A program made the position numbers and the translations under genes. The notes beneath the pieces are model-generated. The model was not told the origin of the DNA. It saw only the letters and a program-made list of their open reading frames with translations, and made no database searches. This document shows, piece after piece, positions 10,872 to 22,118 of a stretch of DNA of 64,000 nt. Each line of letters starts with the position of its first letter. Positions within the stretch are counted from its first letter, which is position 1. The DNA is from Azorinus chamasolen (Eukaryota; Mollusca; Bivalvia; Cardiida; Solecurtidae). The stretch lies in NCBI GenBank assembly GCA_963576725.1, contig OY755239.1:55577640-55641639 (forward strand), written 5' to 3'.

Positions 10872-11100
10872 TTAACCCTTACCTTCATTATAAATACATT
10901 CTCATGCATCTGCAAACAGAGTAGACCCAGATCTAGAGGAGCGTCAGTGCTGTTTGCTAATGGAATTTGATAGTGCTGTTTCTTTAGTATCTAAAATGGG
11001 TACAATGTACCACCTTCCATATTTCATTATAATTAATTTGTCCATGAATATTCAGTAGGTATTGAAATTTGGAATAAACATATAACAGGGAAAGGGTTAA
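10872..11100. mobile_element. A1 MITE with apex deletion
   Basis: Both TTAA ends present; the hairpin is shortened to GACCCAGATCTAGAGGAGCG, so the palindrome centre and much of one arm are gone. Confidence 0.85.
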
Positions 11101-11202
11101 GAGTTCAAGATACTTTTTTGAACTAATATATTTTGCAAGCTTAGAAATTTGTTGTCTTCAGCAGAAAGTGTTTATCCGTTACAATTTCTCAGATTTATAT
11201 TT

Positions 11203-11280
11203 TATTTATCACAATGGTTTCAGAATTTAAGTGACTTTTACAGAGGCGTAGAAAGGCGTATCTATGGAGGAAAGGGTTAA
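11203..11280. mobile_element. B MITE, right third only
   Basis: Begins at TTTATCACAATGGTTTC and ends GGAAAGGGTTAA. Confidence 0.75.
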
Positions 11281-11359
11281 TCCAGTAAAATCAAATATTA
11301 GGAATCTTGATAAGAAGTTGATTTACCAGGTATCTCATCAGAATCATGACTGTTCACTA

Positions 11360-11563
11360 CAGTAAAACCTCTTTATAACGGCCTCTAAATTATATCAAGT
11401 AGTTTGTGTTAAAGCCAGGTGGCTGCTTAAAGCAAGGTGAAAGTAAAACAGAACGCACCTATAGGAGCATTCTGTTTTACTTTCATCTGGCTTTAAGCGG
11501 CCACCTGCCCTAAATACCAGCCAATTAACACAATTTAATGGCAGTAATAGAGAGGTTTTACTG
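11360..11563. mobile_element. C1 MITE, full length (204 bp)
   Basis: TA-CAGTAAAACCTCTTTA to GAGAGGTTTTACTG-TA. Arms GTGAAAGTAAAACAGAACGC and matching complement; apex ACCTATAGGAG. Confidence 0.9.
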
Positions 11564-11652
11564 TAGTGTTCCGATAGGCTATCACAAATCCTACACTAGC
11601 ACGTCACCAGTTAATGTTCTCATTGCAGTACTTTCTATGCAATCTTATTTAA

Positions 11653-12050
11653 CTTTGTACATGAACTCTTTGCACGCCAGGCGAAACCATGATTTGGATC
11701 AAGATGCGACGTTGCATAATGTGGCATTTAATCAGGATCCAAACTGTTCTACACTTTGATGACCATATTTTTTTGCAAAGAAATGAGAGAAATTTTATTG
11801 AACAATTGAAACAGTCGACAATTGTAGCAGATGAAAAATTACTTAGTGTGCAAGTGTGCAAAGAGTCCAAGAAATTGTCTGCAAAATTTGTTGTCTGCTG
11901 CAAAACCCAAAGTTAACTCACAGTCAGTGTCAAAAAGTTTTGATAATCATGTGAGGCTGAAGGACTGGCTGGGTATCTCATCTCGATCCAACTGTTTATA
12001 AAAATAATATCATAAAGTGACGGCTAGCGTGCAAAGTGTTCAAAATGCAA
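11653..12050. mobile_element. F element with two hairpins
   Basis: GAACTCTTTGCACGCC at left, GCGTGCAAAGTGTTC at right; hairpin parts at 11693-11755 and 11940-12000 contain ATCAGGATCCAAACTG and CTCATCTCGATCC. Confidence 0.6.
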
Positions 12051-12193
12051 CTTGTATGTGTAATGAACCATCTTTAGCTCAGTGTTACAGGATGTACAAA
12101 GCAGTTTAGCCATCATCAAAGTGGGGGAAAATCCTTCTCATTGACATGAACTCTTTTGCTGTCACTAGATAATCTGTGATAACCTTTGTTTGG

Positions 12194-12420
12194 CTAACCT
12201 TTTCCTCCATAGATACGCCTTACCTCTGTAAAAGTCACCTGTTGAAACCATTGTGATAACTAGAGCATTTGCTCCTATAGGAGCAAATGCTCTATTTATC
12301 ACAATGGTTTCAAACTACACAATTCTAAAATTTTCCTTTTTCTCTAGTTAATGCTCCTTTTCGGAACATTTACTCAAAGTGATTGGATCTAAAAATAGCC
12401 TATGGAGGTCAGGAAAGGGA
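12194..12420. mobile_element. B MITE
   Basis: Perfect apex GAGCATTTGCTCCTATAGG; ends weakly conserved (CTAACCTTTTCCTCC). Confidence 0.8.
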
Positions 12421-12424
12421 AGAA

Positions 12425-12815
12425 AATCAGACACTAAGTAGCTTGGCATCTCGTCAGGATCTGTTTTATTTTGAGATAATTGTTCATGAAAGAAAAACAA
12501 TGAAATTTAAACCATGGATATTTAAGCAGATGTCAAAGTTTGCAGTCGACAGTACGTGACTGGGAAAGACTTACTATGTGAATCTGTTTCACACAAAGCT
12601 TGTGAACATGAATCTTTAGCGTGCTACAGGCACCAGGCGCAGATTTAGAGGGGCGGAGTCAGCGTACGTCCTTCTAAAATTGCCCAAACAAGCATTTTTG
12701 AGTAATTTGATTAGATCTATATCATGTCATTTGACAATGAATTAATCTATTAAATTAAACGCTATTTCTCAACATGCATTACAAATTAGACACTAGTGAT
12801 ATCATCCAACTTTTA
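12425..12815. other. Spacer
   Basis: An F-type remnant (GGCATCTCGTCAGGATC) near 12444; otherwise nothing recognised. Confidence 0.4.
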
Positions 12816-12819
12816 AAAA

Positions 12820-12915
12820 GCTATGTAGTTATAGGTTGTAGCTTCATGCTGGATAAAAGTGAAACAGAGAGCTCCATGAAGAGATTTCTGCATTACTTTT
12901 GCCTTACTGTAGAAT
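12820..12915. mobile_element. C3 MITE core, degenerate
   Basis: GGTTGTAGCTTCATGC..AAAAGTGAAACAGAGAGCTCC with a poorly matching second arm. Confidence 0.45.
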
Positions 12916-12957
12916 CTTATCTATTATATATCACAAGCAAAATATCTATATATAATA

Positions 12958-13474
12958 TTAACCCTTCTCTTGCTGAATTTTAAAATACATTTCTCAGGGT
13001 TACAGATAAGGGGAGTTTTGGGGTATTTACCCAATTAAAATTGTGGAAAAAGCAATTGTTTTTCAAAACAATGAGTAACAGAAAGCAAATAAATATAGCA
13101 AAAAGCAAACAAAATTTAGAATACCTATTAAGAATATGAATAATACCCAATTACGAAAATTGCCAATACCCAATAAAAATTGCAAATACCCAATTCTGTA
13201 AAAAATCAAGGAGTAAATACCCAATTGCATCAAAACCTTATCTGTAACCCTGCATTTCTCCTTCTTTACACATGCCCTGTTGTAGAATTACATATATATC
13301 TTCACTGTGTACAAGTATTTCGTTGTGCAATCACTGCTGTGGAATGCACTGGTTGCCCAATCAACTTGTAAATAGTGCAGACCCTGATGAGACAGCTCCT
13401 GCAGGAGATGTCTCATCTGGGTCTGCACTATTTACAGATAGGTATATTGACGCGAATAGCAAGTGAAGGGTTAA
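12958..13474. mobile_element. D MITE with nested hAT-like MITE
   Basis: TTAACCCTTCTCTTGC to GCAAGTGAAGGGTTAA; hairpin GACAGCTCCTGCAGGAGATG near 13391. Interrupted by 12995-13252. Confidence 0.88.
12995..13252. mobile_element. hAT-like MITE (258 bp)
   Basis: Perfect 17-bp ends CAGGGTTACAGATAAGG / CCTTATCTGTAACCCTG, flanked by CATTTCT on both sides. Interior has repeated AATACCCAATT phrases. CAGGG ends and a 7-8 bp duplication suit the hAT superfamily. Confidence 0.85.
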
Positions 13475-13556
13475 GATCTATTATAATTTCATAAGCAAAG
13501 AAGACCTTGATCAGATGGCTCCTACAGGAGTCTGCACAGGTGTAGAAAGGCGTATT
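13474..13556. mobile_element. A2 MITE fragment
   Basis: AGATCTATTATAATTTCAT, half hairpin CTCCTACAGGAG, and AGAAAGGCGTATTATA. Confidence 0.65.
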
Positions 13557-13614
13557 ATAATCTAGTTATGGAATAAATGGGTAACCCATCACCAGCTTTT
13601 ACAGTATCCTATAA

Positions 13615-13846
13615 TAACCCATTCCCTCATAAGCTATTTTTAGATGCAACCTCTTTGAATAAATCTACCGAAAAGGAGCATTAACTAGGCAAAAGGATTT
13701 TTTTTTTTTAGAATTTTGTAGTTTTGAAACCATTGTGATAAATAGAGCATTTGCTCATAAGGAGCAAATGCTCTATTTATCACAATGGTTTCAAAAAGTA
13801 ACTTCTACAGTAGAAAGGCGTATTTATGGAGGAAAAGGTAAAAAAA
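13615..13846. mobile_element. B MITE
   Basis: AACCCATTCCCTCATAAGC to GGAGGAAAAGGTAA; apex TTTGCTCATAAGGAGCAAA. Confidence 0.85.
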
Positions 13847-13947
13847 AATTAATGTGGTCGCTTTAGCAAAGTCTTTACTTTACTTTTAAAAATCAAACAA
13901 TTTGGATTCCCTAAAGATATGGCAATTTTTTCCTTGTGCTTATCAGA

Positions 13948-14138
13948 GCTACAGATAAACGTGCTTACCCAAATACTAAAATCGTCATTTCTCCACTAAA
14001 CCTTATACTATGACCACTCTTTAGAATCGTCTCTTCGATACGATTCTAAAGAGTGGTCACAGTATAGGGTTTGGTGGAGAAAAAAAGGAGCTATTCTTGA
14101 AAATGTTTCATTTTACACACCGTATCTGGACCTCTGGT
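13948..14138. mobile_element. G MITE (hAT-like)
   Basis: CAGAGCTACAGATAAACG to CGTATCTGGACCTCTG; long arms CTCTTTAGAATCGTCTC / TACGATTCTAAAGAG. Confidence 0.75.
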
Positions 14139-14225
14139 TTATTTTTAACTTTATGTATCATAGCGACAACTTCATGAGAAGTAATTTTAGGACTTAGATC
14201 CAGATGAGAAACTTAGCTATCCTAT

Positions 14226-14472
14226 CTAACCCTTTCCCTGTTCTAGATTTATTACAAATTTCATTATCTACTGAATATGCATGAACAAAACAGTTATAAT
14301 GAAATATGGAAGGTGGAACATTGTAGCCATTCTAGAAAGTATAGAAACAAATCTATCAAATTCCATTAGCATACAGCTGACCCTGATCAGACGGCTCCTA
14401 TAGGAGACGTCTGATCTGGGTCTACTCTGTTTGCAGATGCATGAAAACACGTTTATATGAGGGAAAGGGTTA
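14226..14472. mobile_element. A1 MITE
   Basis: CTAACCCTTTCCCTG to GAGGGAAAGGGTTA; hairpin GACGGCTCCTATAGGAGACG. Confidence 0.85.
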
Positions 14473-14499
14473 TCCAGATTCCAGAGTATTGCTTTCCAT

Positions 14500-15076
14500 G
14501 TTCATATTCCCGTAAGAAATTATGACATCATGAATATTTATTAGTTGATGTTTTATAATGTAAACTTTTTGAGGTAATGTTTTGCAGTAACAAAACTGTA
14601 GAATCAGATCTATATCATGTCAAAAGCAAACAAAGCAGACCCTAATAGGATGGCTCTTATAGGAGCCGTCTGATCAGGGTCTACTCTGTTTGCAAGTGCA
14701 TAAAATGTATTTATATAAAAGAACTACAGATAAAGGTGCATACCCGAATACTAAAATCGTCATTTCTCTACCAAACCCTATACTGCGACCAGTCTTTAGA
14801 ATTGCCTCGAAGAGACGATTCTAAAGAGTATAGTCACAGTATACTATAGGGTTTGGTGGAGAAATAAAGGAGCTATTCTTGAAAATGTTTTAATTTACGC
14901 AATCTTATCTGGAGCTCTGTTGCTTATGATATGATATGGATATGATTCTACAGTTTCTACCATGGCCAGAAATTCCTGTGTCCATATCCTATTCCTGTGT
15001 CAATATCCTACTGTCCATATCAGATCCTATTACAACAATTAAAGTCATTATTTCTTACATGAATATTCATGGAGTA
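14500..15076. mobile_element. A2 MITE(s) interrupted by a G MITE
   Basis: 14500-14722 has the ACATCATGAATATT region and hairpin (TCTTATAGGAGCCG); 14926-15076 resumes with TGATATGATATGGATATG and CATGAATATTCATGGAG. Confidence 0.7.
14723..14925. mobile_element. G MITE
   Basis: ACTACAGATAAAGGTGC to TTATCTGGAGCTCTG; CTTTAGAATTGCCTC pairs with GACGATTCTAAAGAG. Confidence 0.7.
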
Positions 15077-15297
15077 ATGTTTTTAATCAATGTTCAATTG
15101 AAAATAAAGCTCATCAATTTTAAATTTTAGCAGTCAACCATCATATCTAATTATCAACTGAATGATGGTTCAACAGTTCAAAGTTCTGTACATTGATTAA
15201 TCATTATCAGGGTGATAATGTCTCCAGCAACAAATGCCATACACATAGATCTATTCTCACATTATCCTTTCCTTAGCTTCTCTTAAAAATATGTTGT

Positions 15298-15355
15298 GTA
15301 AGAGTGTGGATCCTGATGAGATGCTAATTTAATCTAATCTGGACACAAAAGACTT
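15298..15355. repeat. F-type hairpin, degenerate
   Basis: GTGTGGATCCTGATGAGATG with a weak second arm TAATCTGGACAC. Confidence 0.45.
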
Positions 15356-15493
15356 GCAATGGTTAACTTAAAATTGCTAGTAGCACACTAAAGGTTGTTA
15401 GATAAGTGAAACATAAACAAAACTACTTGTTCAAATATTCAGCTATAGTATCACACAGGTCTGATAAATTTATAAGTTCAGGGCTACTTGGAG

Positions 15494-15668
15494 TTAACCC
15501 TTTCCCTCATATATAAAGACCTTTTTTGCTTTTGACACACAATGTATATACATGTGTATTTTGATTCTATAATTTTTATCAAAGCATAAAATTCCCTTGA
15601 AATGTTCATATTACATGTATTATAAAAATTTAGCTAATAAATATGCATGATGTCATTATTTGTTGCAT
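15494..15668. mobile_element. A1/A2 MITE lacking its hairpin
   Basis: TTAACCCTTTCCCTCATA then TTTGATTCTATAATTTT and ATGATGTCATTATTTG, broken by the GA microsatellite. Confidence 0.65.
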
Positions 15669-15763
15669 AAGAGAGAGAGAGAGAGAGAGAGACAGCGAGA
15701 GAGACAGAGAGAGACAGAGACAGAGAGAGACAGAGACTGAGACAGAGACTGAGACAGAGAGAC

Positions 15764-15800
<37 letters not shown>

Positions 15801-15925
15801 GAAAGAGACAGACAGACAGTCAGGCAGATAGACAGAAAGACATACAGAAAGACAGAGTGACTGTCAGAGAGGGGGAGAGAGAAGGGGGGGGGGGGCAGAA
15901 AGACAGACAGAGAGAAAGACGTGTA
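15669..15925. repeat. (GA)n/(GACA)n microsatellite
   Basis: Long purine-rich GAGA, GACAGA and CAGACAGA tract with a G10 run near 15885. A short CAGA tract recurs at 15999-16019. Long ORFs here are repeat artefacts. Confidence 0.95.
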
Positions 15926-16019
15926 AAAGCCTTTATAGGATTCTACGACGTACAGATACAGATACACTCATACATACTATATATATATGATACATACATA
16001 CAGACAGACAGACAGGCAG

Positions 16020-16930
16020 CTCTAGGCAGACTTGCAGAAAGACAAACAGAGTTGAGTGAGGGAATCATCATCATGTATAAAGAAATTGGGATACAGAGTC
16101 AGGGCGCAAAAAAAACAGTCAGAAAGCAACTGAGGACGAGACACCATTAACCTTCAAACACTGAGTATATAATAATGTGCGATATCTCTTCTCTATATCC
16201 AATGTGTGCAAGTTAATTAGATAGCTACAGGCAAGCTGAATATATTTAACTTTAGACGGTACACGTCTCTTCCCTGTGAAAATATGTTGTCTACCTTTTT
16301 GTGTACATAAAATGTAACATATCCGACAATGTGAGATCAATCACACTTTGAATGATCTCTAATTGATACCACAAGCCTGTAAAACATGTACATTACTGTC
16401 AATCAAATATGTGACAATTTGTCAATCTCTTGATCAATTAGTCAATTTCATGAATACGCGCATAAACTGTATTCATCAGAATACATGTACCCTCGTACAT
16501 AAATATATATAAATTTCATAACACACTTACCCAGTGAATGTGTCATATTTCCTCAAATTTAAAGTCCCAATACACAACCGTATGCGGCTACGAACTTCCT
16601 CAACTTTTATACACAGGGTGACTGCTTTTCAAAGTTAGTCGTGTATGACGTCACTGTGCACAGTTGATTGTACAGACTGAGCCGCGCGGTATGAGTATGG
16701 AGGTCCGTTCGTGCTATCGGCGACGCACAGCTTTATAATTCATAAACAATTAGGGGTAGAAAGTGTTAGAAACTTTGTATCTAAGCCCAACCTCCATGGA
16801 GTGACCACGAACACAAATTATCAACAACGTACAAAGTATCAATAAGTGTAGGGTTAATACAGTTTTGCGAAGTTTGTGTATTACGAAGGATAGTAAGAGC
16901 TCAATCTCCAATCCCATTTATGATTATAGA
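16020..16930. other. MITE-free spacer
   Basis: About 900 bp without palindromic elements, moderately CpG-containing around 16560-16750. No ORF or exon I can support. Confidence 0.4.
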
Positions 16931-16938
16931 CGAAAACA

Positions 16939-17257
16939 CATCTGTATTAACCATTTCCCTCAAATAAACAAAATTCTCAATGCCTATGCAAACGGAGTAG
17001 ACCCAGATTTATCCCCCTTACTCCATACATACGCCTATCTACGCATTTGCAAACAGAATAAACCCAGATCAGACGGCTCGGCTCATACGGCTCTGCTTTG
17101 TTTAATTATGAAGCTATAATAGATATAACTTTACAATTTCTATCAATACCAAAACATCTTGTGAGTATATTTATACCATTACATGTATATCCAAATTCAG
17201 CTAATAGATATCCATGATGTAGTTCTTATATGAATAGTCAGCAGGGAATGGTTTAAA
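16939..17257. mobile_element. Two A-family MITE fragments end to end
   Basis: TAACCATTTCCCTC..GAGTAGACCCAG (16939-17007), then CCTTACTCCATACATACG..CAGGGAATGGTTTAA with hairpin CGGCTCGGCTCATACGG. Confidence 0.6.
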
Positions 17258-17352
17258 CCCTTACAGCATCTCAGAATGCACATCTCAGAATGCACATCAA
17301 GCGCGACAAATCTATCGTAATGTAAAACGTGGAAGAAAATAACACATTTGTT

Positions 17353-17584
17353 TTAACCCTTCGCTTGCTGAATTTTAAAATACATTTCTCCTTCTTTACC
17401 CGTGTCCTGTTGTATAATTACATATATCTTCATTGTGTACAAGTATTTCGCTATGCAATCACTGCTGTGGAGTGTACTGGTTGCACACTCAACTTGTAAA
17501 TAGTGCAGACCCTGATGAGACAGCTCCTGCAGGAGTCTTCGCTATTTACAGGTAGGCATATTGACGTGAATAGCAAGCGAAGGG
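17353..17584. mobile_element. D MITE
   Basis: TTAACCCTTCGCTTGC to GCAAGCGAAGGG. The second arm is shortened after CTCCTGCAGGAG. Confidence 0.88.
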
Positions 17585-17618
17585 CTGTGCACAGAAAATC
17601 GAGGGCCTAAACTATAAG

Positions 17619-17642
17619 CCCCCCCCCCCCCCCCCCCCCCCC
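17619..17642. repeat. Poly-C run of 24
   Basis: Uninterrupted C tract; length is likely unstable or assembly-dependent. Confidence 0.95.
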
Positions 17643-17921
17643 AAATGACAATTTAGGGAAAAGCGGCACAACCTATTAGAGAAAATGACTTATTCTGAAA
17701 TGCCGAATCAATACAGACTCATGGGTGTTAAATAAATTATAAATCGAGAATATGCTTTTGTTCTTCGTTCGACCCTCAACAAATGGCAGACTTTATGCAC
17801 GAAATGACGTGTTTCCTCTAAGAACAGAGTCAATATATTTCTATGGCGGCATGTAACTTCCTGCTCAACAATCTGTACAATGGCAAGAAATCAAGATATA
17901 GACGGACCAGGAAAAGCTGTT

Positions 17922-18167
17922 ACCTTTACCTGACGAATATTCATGAAAGAAATAATAACATTTATGATTATGATTATTAATTAGACAGTTTTCATTTATA
18001 AAAGCATAGGGACACATGAATTGTAGGCCATGGTAGAAACTGTAGAATGATATATAAGCAAACAGAACAGACCCCGACGAGGCTGCTCCTACGACAGTTC
18101 CTACATGGACCGTCTGGTCTGGGTCTACTCTGTTCGCAAAGGCGGTAAATGGCGTTTACATGAGGTA
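17922..18167. mobile_element. A2 MITE, diverged
   Basis: TTACCTTTACCTGACG; ATATTCATGAAAGAAATAAT; hairpin with an expanded apex (GCTCCTACGACAGTTCC). Confidence 0.7.
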
Positions 18168-18233
18168 TCAGATTAAATCACAACCCCTAGCACCCAGAAG
18201 CATAGATAATAAAGTGCATAAATTTAATCCTTT

Positions 18234-18603
18234 ACTCCGTAAAGACGCTTTTCTACGCTTTTGCTGACAGAGTAGACACAGATCAGACGGCTTCTACAGA
18301 AACCGTTTGATATGGGTCTGCTCTGTTTGCTTATGATATAATAAAGATATGATTCTACAGTTTTTGCCGAGGTAAAAAATACAGTATAACCTCTCTTAAC
18401 CGGAATTCTAGTAGATAATAATTTAGATACTTTTAGGCAGGTGGCTGCTTAATGCAGGGTGAAAGTCATGCAGAAAGCTCCTCTAGGAGCTTGCTGCATG
18501 ACTTTCACCCTGCATTAAGCTGCCACCTGTCTCCAAGACCGATATTCATACTAAATTTAACTGCCGGTTAAGAGAGGTTTTACTGTATAGGGTAAAGGGT
18601 TAA
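18234..18603. mobile_element. A2 MITE split by a C2 MITE
   Basis: TTAATCCTTTACTCC.. hairpin GACGGCTTCTACAGAAACCG..; resumes TAGGGTAAAGGGTTAA after 18585. Confidence 0.8.
18382..18585. mobile_element. C2 MITE, full length (204 bp)
   Basis: TA-CAGTATAACCTCTCTTA to AGAGAGGTTTTACTG-TA; near-perfect 55-bp arms with apex GCTCCTCTAGGAGC. Confidence 0.9.
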
Positions 18604-18605
18604 AC

Positions 18606-18741
18606 CTATGGTCATGAAAAAAACGTTATCATTTCTCCAGTAGACCCTGTGGTGTGATCACCCTTTGGAATCACCTCTATATTGGTGAATCAATTTGATG
18701 GAGAAATAACGAGTTCTGTATTTGAAATTCGCACCGTATCT
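18606..18741. mobile_element. G MITE, degenerate
   Basis: CATTTCTCCAGTAGACCC..TTTGATGGAGAAATAACG with CACCGTATCTGTGATTCTG end. Confidence 0.5.
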
Positions 18742-19018
18742 GTGATTCTGATTAGATGTCACAATATCACGTATCCTACATTCTGAAGGTAGCATTTCAT
18801 AAGCCAATGGACAGAACAAACATGCTCTTTTCCTCAATGTGGGTTACTGGTGATAACCTTTTCAAATAAACAGGATAAATATGTAACGCCAAGTATAGCG
18901 AACGTCACGTCACGAACCTGACTATTGTATTCATATTTTTTTTTACAGTAGAACGTTATTGGTTGGATACGTGTATCTTAATTAAGCGACCTTATATTAT
19001 TGATTTGACACGTGTATC

Positions 19019-19259
19019 ATAACCCTTTACTCCATGAATATTCATGTCAGAAATAATGAGTTCGTGAGTATTAATAAGATAATTTTTCGTAATAGCTCAT
19101 GGGCAGTTTTTTTTATCATAGTAGCAACTGTAGAGACATATCTATATTATTTCATAAGCAAACAGAATAGATCCTGATCAGACGGCTTCTACAGTTGTCC
19201 GATCTCGGTCTATTCTATTTGATAAAGCGTAGAAAAGCGTATTTATGGAGCAAAGGATA
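19019..19259. mobile_element. A2 MITE
   Basis: ATAACCCTTTACTCC to GGAGCAAAGGATAA; hairpin partly deleted (GACGGCTTCTACAGTTGTCC). Confidence 0.8.
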
Positions 19260-19263
19260 AAAG

Positions 19264-19383
19264 AGCAGATGGTTGCTTAATACAGGGAAAAGTAGCACAG
19301 TAAGCCCCTATAGGGGCTTTTTTTCCACTGCTTTTGGCCTACATAAACTACCACCTCCCGTACAGACCCATGCTTAGACCCGT
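19264..19383. mobile_element. C3 MITE core
   Basis: GATGGTTGCTTAATACAGG, apex GCCCCTATAGGGGC, CATAAACTACCACCTCC. Confidence 0.65.
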
Positions 19384-19395
19384 CTTTGATGGTCA

Positions 19396-19623
19396 TTAAC
19401 CCATTCCCTCATATTGACGACTTTTGACGACTCTGTAAAAGTCACTTTGTGAAACCATTGTGATAAATAGAGCATTTGCTCCTATAGGAGCAAATGCTCT
19501 ATTTATCACGATGGTTTCAAACAGCGAAATTCTAAAAAAAGATTTTTTCTCTAGTTAATGCTCCTTTTCGGTAGATTTATTCAGAGGTTGTATCTAAAAA
19601 TAGCCTATGGGGTAATGGGTTAA
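19396..19623. mobile_element. B MITE, full length
   Basis: TTAACCCATTCCCTC to GGTAATGGGTTAA; hairpin nearly perfect (GATAAATAG..CTATTTATC). Confidence 0.9.
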
Positions 19624-19654
19624 GATAGACTCTACTGTGGCGCCAACTAGCCCT

Positions 19655-19790
19655 TTGCACATGGGAAACGATGGCATTTGTAAACAGTGTAGACAAATAT
19701 CAGAGGACTCCTTAGAAACCCTCTGATCAGGGTCTTTTTATTTTTCACTCAAACTCCTACTGTAAATCTAAACCTTTCATACTGAATGAA
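19655..19790. mobile_element. E MITE fragment
   Basis: GTAAACAGTGTAGACAAATA, apex CTCCTTAGAAACCC, ATCAGGGTC. Confidence 0.55.
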
Positions 19791-19960
19791 CCATATATAG
19801 TTATATATAAAATGTATAGCATGAATTTCATAGGGCAATGGTTGGGGCAGACTATGTATTCATGTTCAGCTATCAAAACGGTTATGATTTTGAAGAAGAA
19901 TGGAAGGGGCATTGGAAGAGGGTGAGGGGGTACGTGTGTGGGTGTAGGTAGGGGGTCGAG

Positions 19961-19991
<31 letters not shown>

Positions 19992-20340
19992 GGGTGTAAT
20001 TATAATATAGTGATGTCAAATAGACAAATGAAAAGAAAATCACAAAAAAGAAGGGCGAGTTGTATTGGTACTAGTGTTTCTATTTGACCTTGCGGTGTTA
20101 TTTTTAGATCAGGGCATTTCATTTTATTGACATAGGAGGATTAAAAACACGTCTTCATTGCAGGATTAAATACACAAGTTATACAGTGTGGTTTTCGCGT
20201 GAGTGCATTTATATAACGAGGACATCTATTTGGTAAGACATCGTATAATTCGATCTATATTACATCACCACTCACCAGATTAATCCTTACCTCTCTGTGA
20301 AAGAAAAGTGTCTGATCAAAATTAGATCTGGTACAATTTC
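19791..20340. other. Spacer with (GT)n
   Basis: A TG/GT microsatellite lies at 19963-19992. The rest holds no recognised element or gene. Confidence 0.5.
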
Positions 20341-20345
20341 GACTA

Positions 20346-20548
20346 CAGTAAAACCTCTCTATAACGGCCACTCGATTACATCAAGTATTTTGTGTTAACG
20401 GCATGTGGCTGCTTAAAGCAAGGCGAAAGTAAAACAGAACGCTCCTATAGGAGCGTTCTGTTTTACTGTCACCTTGCTTTAAGCTGCCACCTGCCCTAAA
20501 TACAACTAATTAACACAATTTAGTGGCCGGTATAGAGAGGTTTTACCG
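20346..20548. mobile_element. C1 MITE, full length
   Basis: TA-CAGTAAAACCTCTCTA to GAGAGGTTTTACCG-TA; perfect apex GAACGCTCCTATAGGAGCG. Confidence 0.92.
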
Positions 20549-20661
20549 TACTTCGTTTCGATCAAGCGTTTGAGAAACTATCGACCGAGTGTCTAGCATA
20601 TTGGATCCATTTGCAGTCTGGATCCAGTCTGGATCTAAGCTGGATCAAAATGCCACTGATA

Positions 20662-20960
20662 TCATCGATCCATTACTCCATACATATGCCTTTGCAAACA
20701 GAGTAGACCCACACCAGACGGTTCCTGCAGGAGCCGTCTGATCATGGTCTGCTCTGTTTGCTTATGAAATGACAACAGATCTTACAATTGTTTCTTCCAG
20801 TACTAAACAGGTCCGGTAGGAGCCGTCAGATCAGGGTCTGCTCTGTTTGCTTATTGAATAATATAGACCTGGTTCTACATTTTCTGACATGCCCAAAATT
20901 CTTGTGATCATTTGCCAATATAAAGATTTAGGCTAGCAAATTAATTTACTTCTTACAAAT
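20662..20960. mobile_element. A2 MITE with duplicated half-hairpin
   Basis: Second arm GGAGCCGTCTGATCATGGTC (20728) recurs at 20818 (GGAGCCGTCAGATCAGGGTC), a partial tandem duplication inside the element. Confidence 0.7.
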
Positions 20961-21204
20961 AAAGGAGACCCCTACTCCCCACCCCCGTATTTTTAAGAGA
21001 GACAACTGTTGCAGCAATTTAGAATTATTCATGACCGTAACATTTGTCTACCTTATAAAAGTTGTTTTGCATGAAATCTTTTATCCCCAATATCTGGCTG
21101 TAATGTCTGCTCCAATTTGGATATGTTCAATGCTTTTGAGAAGTTTTGATGGATTGTAAAACAAGCTGGATCCTGATGAGACACTGAGTTACTCGACATA
21201 AGGG
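20961..21204. other. Spacer with F remnant
   Basis: AAGCTGGATCCTGATGAGAC near 21166; nothing else recognised. Confidence 0.4.
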
Positions 21205-21420
21205 TTAACCCTTTCGCTGCCAAACTCTGTCGTTTGCTAACTTTGTCGTCTGCTACAAATTTTCATTTTTTTTATTTTCTTCATTTTTGTTTCAAAAACA
21301 TAGTAACAGTAACAAACAGTTTGGATCCTGATGAGACGCCGAGTTACTCGGCGTCTCATCTGGATCCAAACTGTTTGCATAGGTAATCACAGATCCGGCA
21401 TTTGGCAGCAAAAGGGTTAA
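21205..21420. mobile_element. F MITE, full length (216 bp)
   Basis: TTAACCCTTTCGCTGCC to GGCAGCAAAAGGGTTAA. Hairpin 21317-21380: AAACAGTTTGGATCCTGATG pairs with CATCTGGATCCAAACTGTTT, with one T/A mismatch per arm; apex GCCGAGTTACTCGGC rather than CTCCT..AGGAG. Confidence 0.88.
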
Positions 21421-21840
21421 CATTAGTGACAAAAAAACCCAATAATATACATACATGTAAACCTAGATAAGATGCAGTATGACCTGATAAAATAATACAA
21501 CCTAAACTGTTTGACACAGACTTTTAAAAGAAATGGAAGAAATAAGATGTGAAATAAAATTCCTTTAACAGGCACTGCAAATGACCCATGATTATGAGAG
21601 TTGACCTTAAGTTGACACTGACCTGGCACCACTTATACATTTAGCTTCATGAGATGACTTTACATGCCAGTCCTCTATTTCTAAGATTTCAAGAGTTATT
21701 GTCAACATTATATTCAGACAGAGAGACAGACAGACAGACGGACAGACAGACATACAGGCCAAAAACAACATACCATATTACCTATAGCTCCGGGAAGGGG
21801 ATGTTACATTTTTTAAAAGGAGCTTCTTGCATTTAGTACA
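21421..21840. other. Spacer with CAGA microsatellite
   Basis: (ACAG)n at 21717-21753; no gene recognised. Confidence 0.5.
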
Positions 21841-21841
21841 C

Positions 21842-21935
21842 AAGTGGTTACTTAATGCAGAATGAAAGCAATGCAGAAATCTCCCCTAGGAGCTTTCTGC
21901 ATTGCTTTCAGTCTGCATTAAGTTACTACCTGTAT
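21842..21935. mobile_element. C3 MITE core
   Basis: GTGGTTACTTAATGCAG, AAAGCAATGCAGAAA, apex CTCCCCTAGGAG, complement arm to 21929. Confidence 0.75.
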
Positions 21936-22118
21936 TTTGAAAACAACTTATATTTATTTATTTAATGATTATTAGATAGAGTCTAGTTGGTTTATTGATC
22001 AATAGACCCCCTCCCATCCTATTTCTTTATTTCATGTTTATTATACAGGGTTTAACTGTTTTATTGATCAGCAGTACCCCATAACAACATCAAGGCTATG
22101 GCAATGCTTCATCTTTTT

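Noticed and set aside
15643..15967. Arg/Glu/Asp-rich and Ser/Leu-rich ORFs
   Set aside because: Both are readings of the GA/GACA microsatellite.
16646..16653. TGACGTCA CRE-like site as a promoter marker
   Set aside because: A single 8-mer with no gene or other promoter feature nearby.
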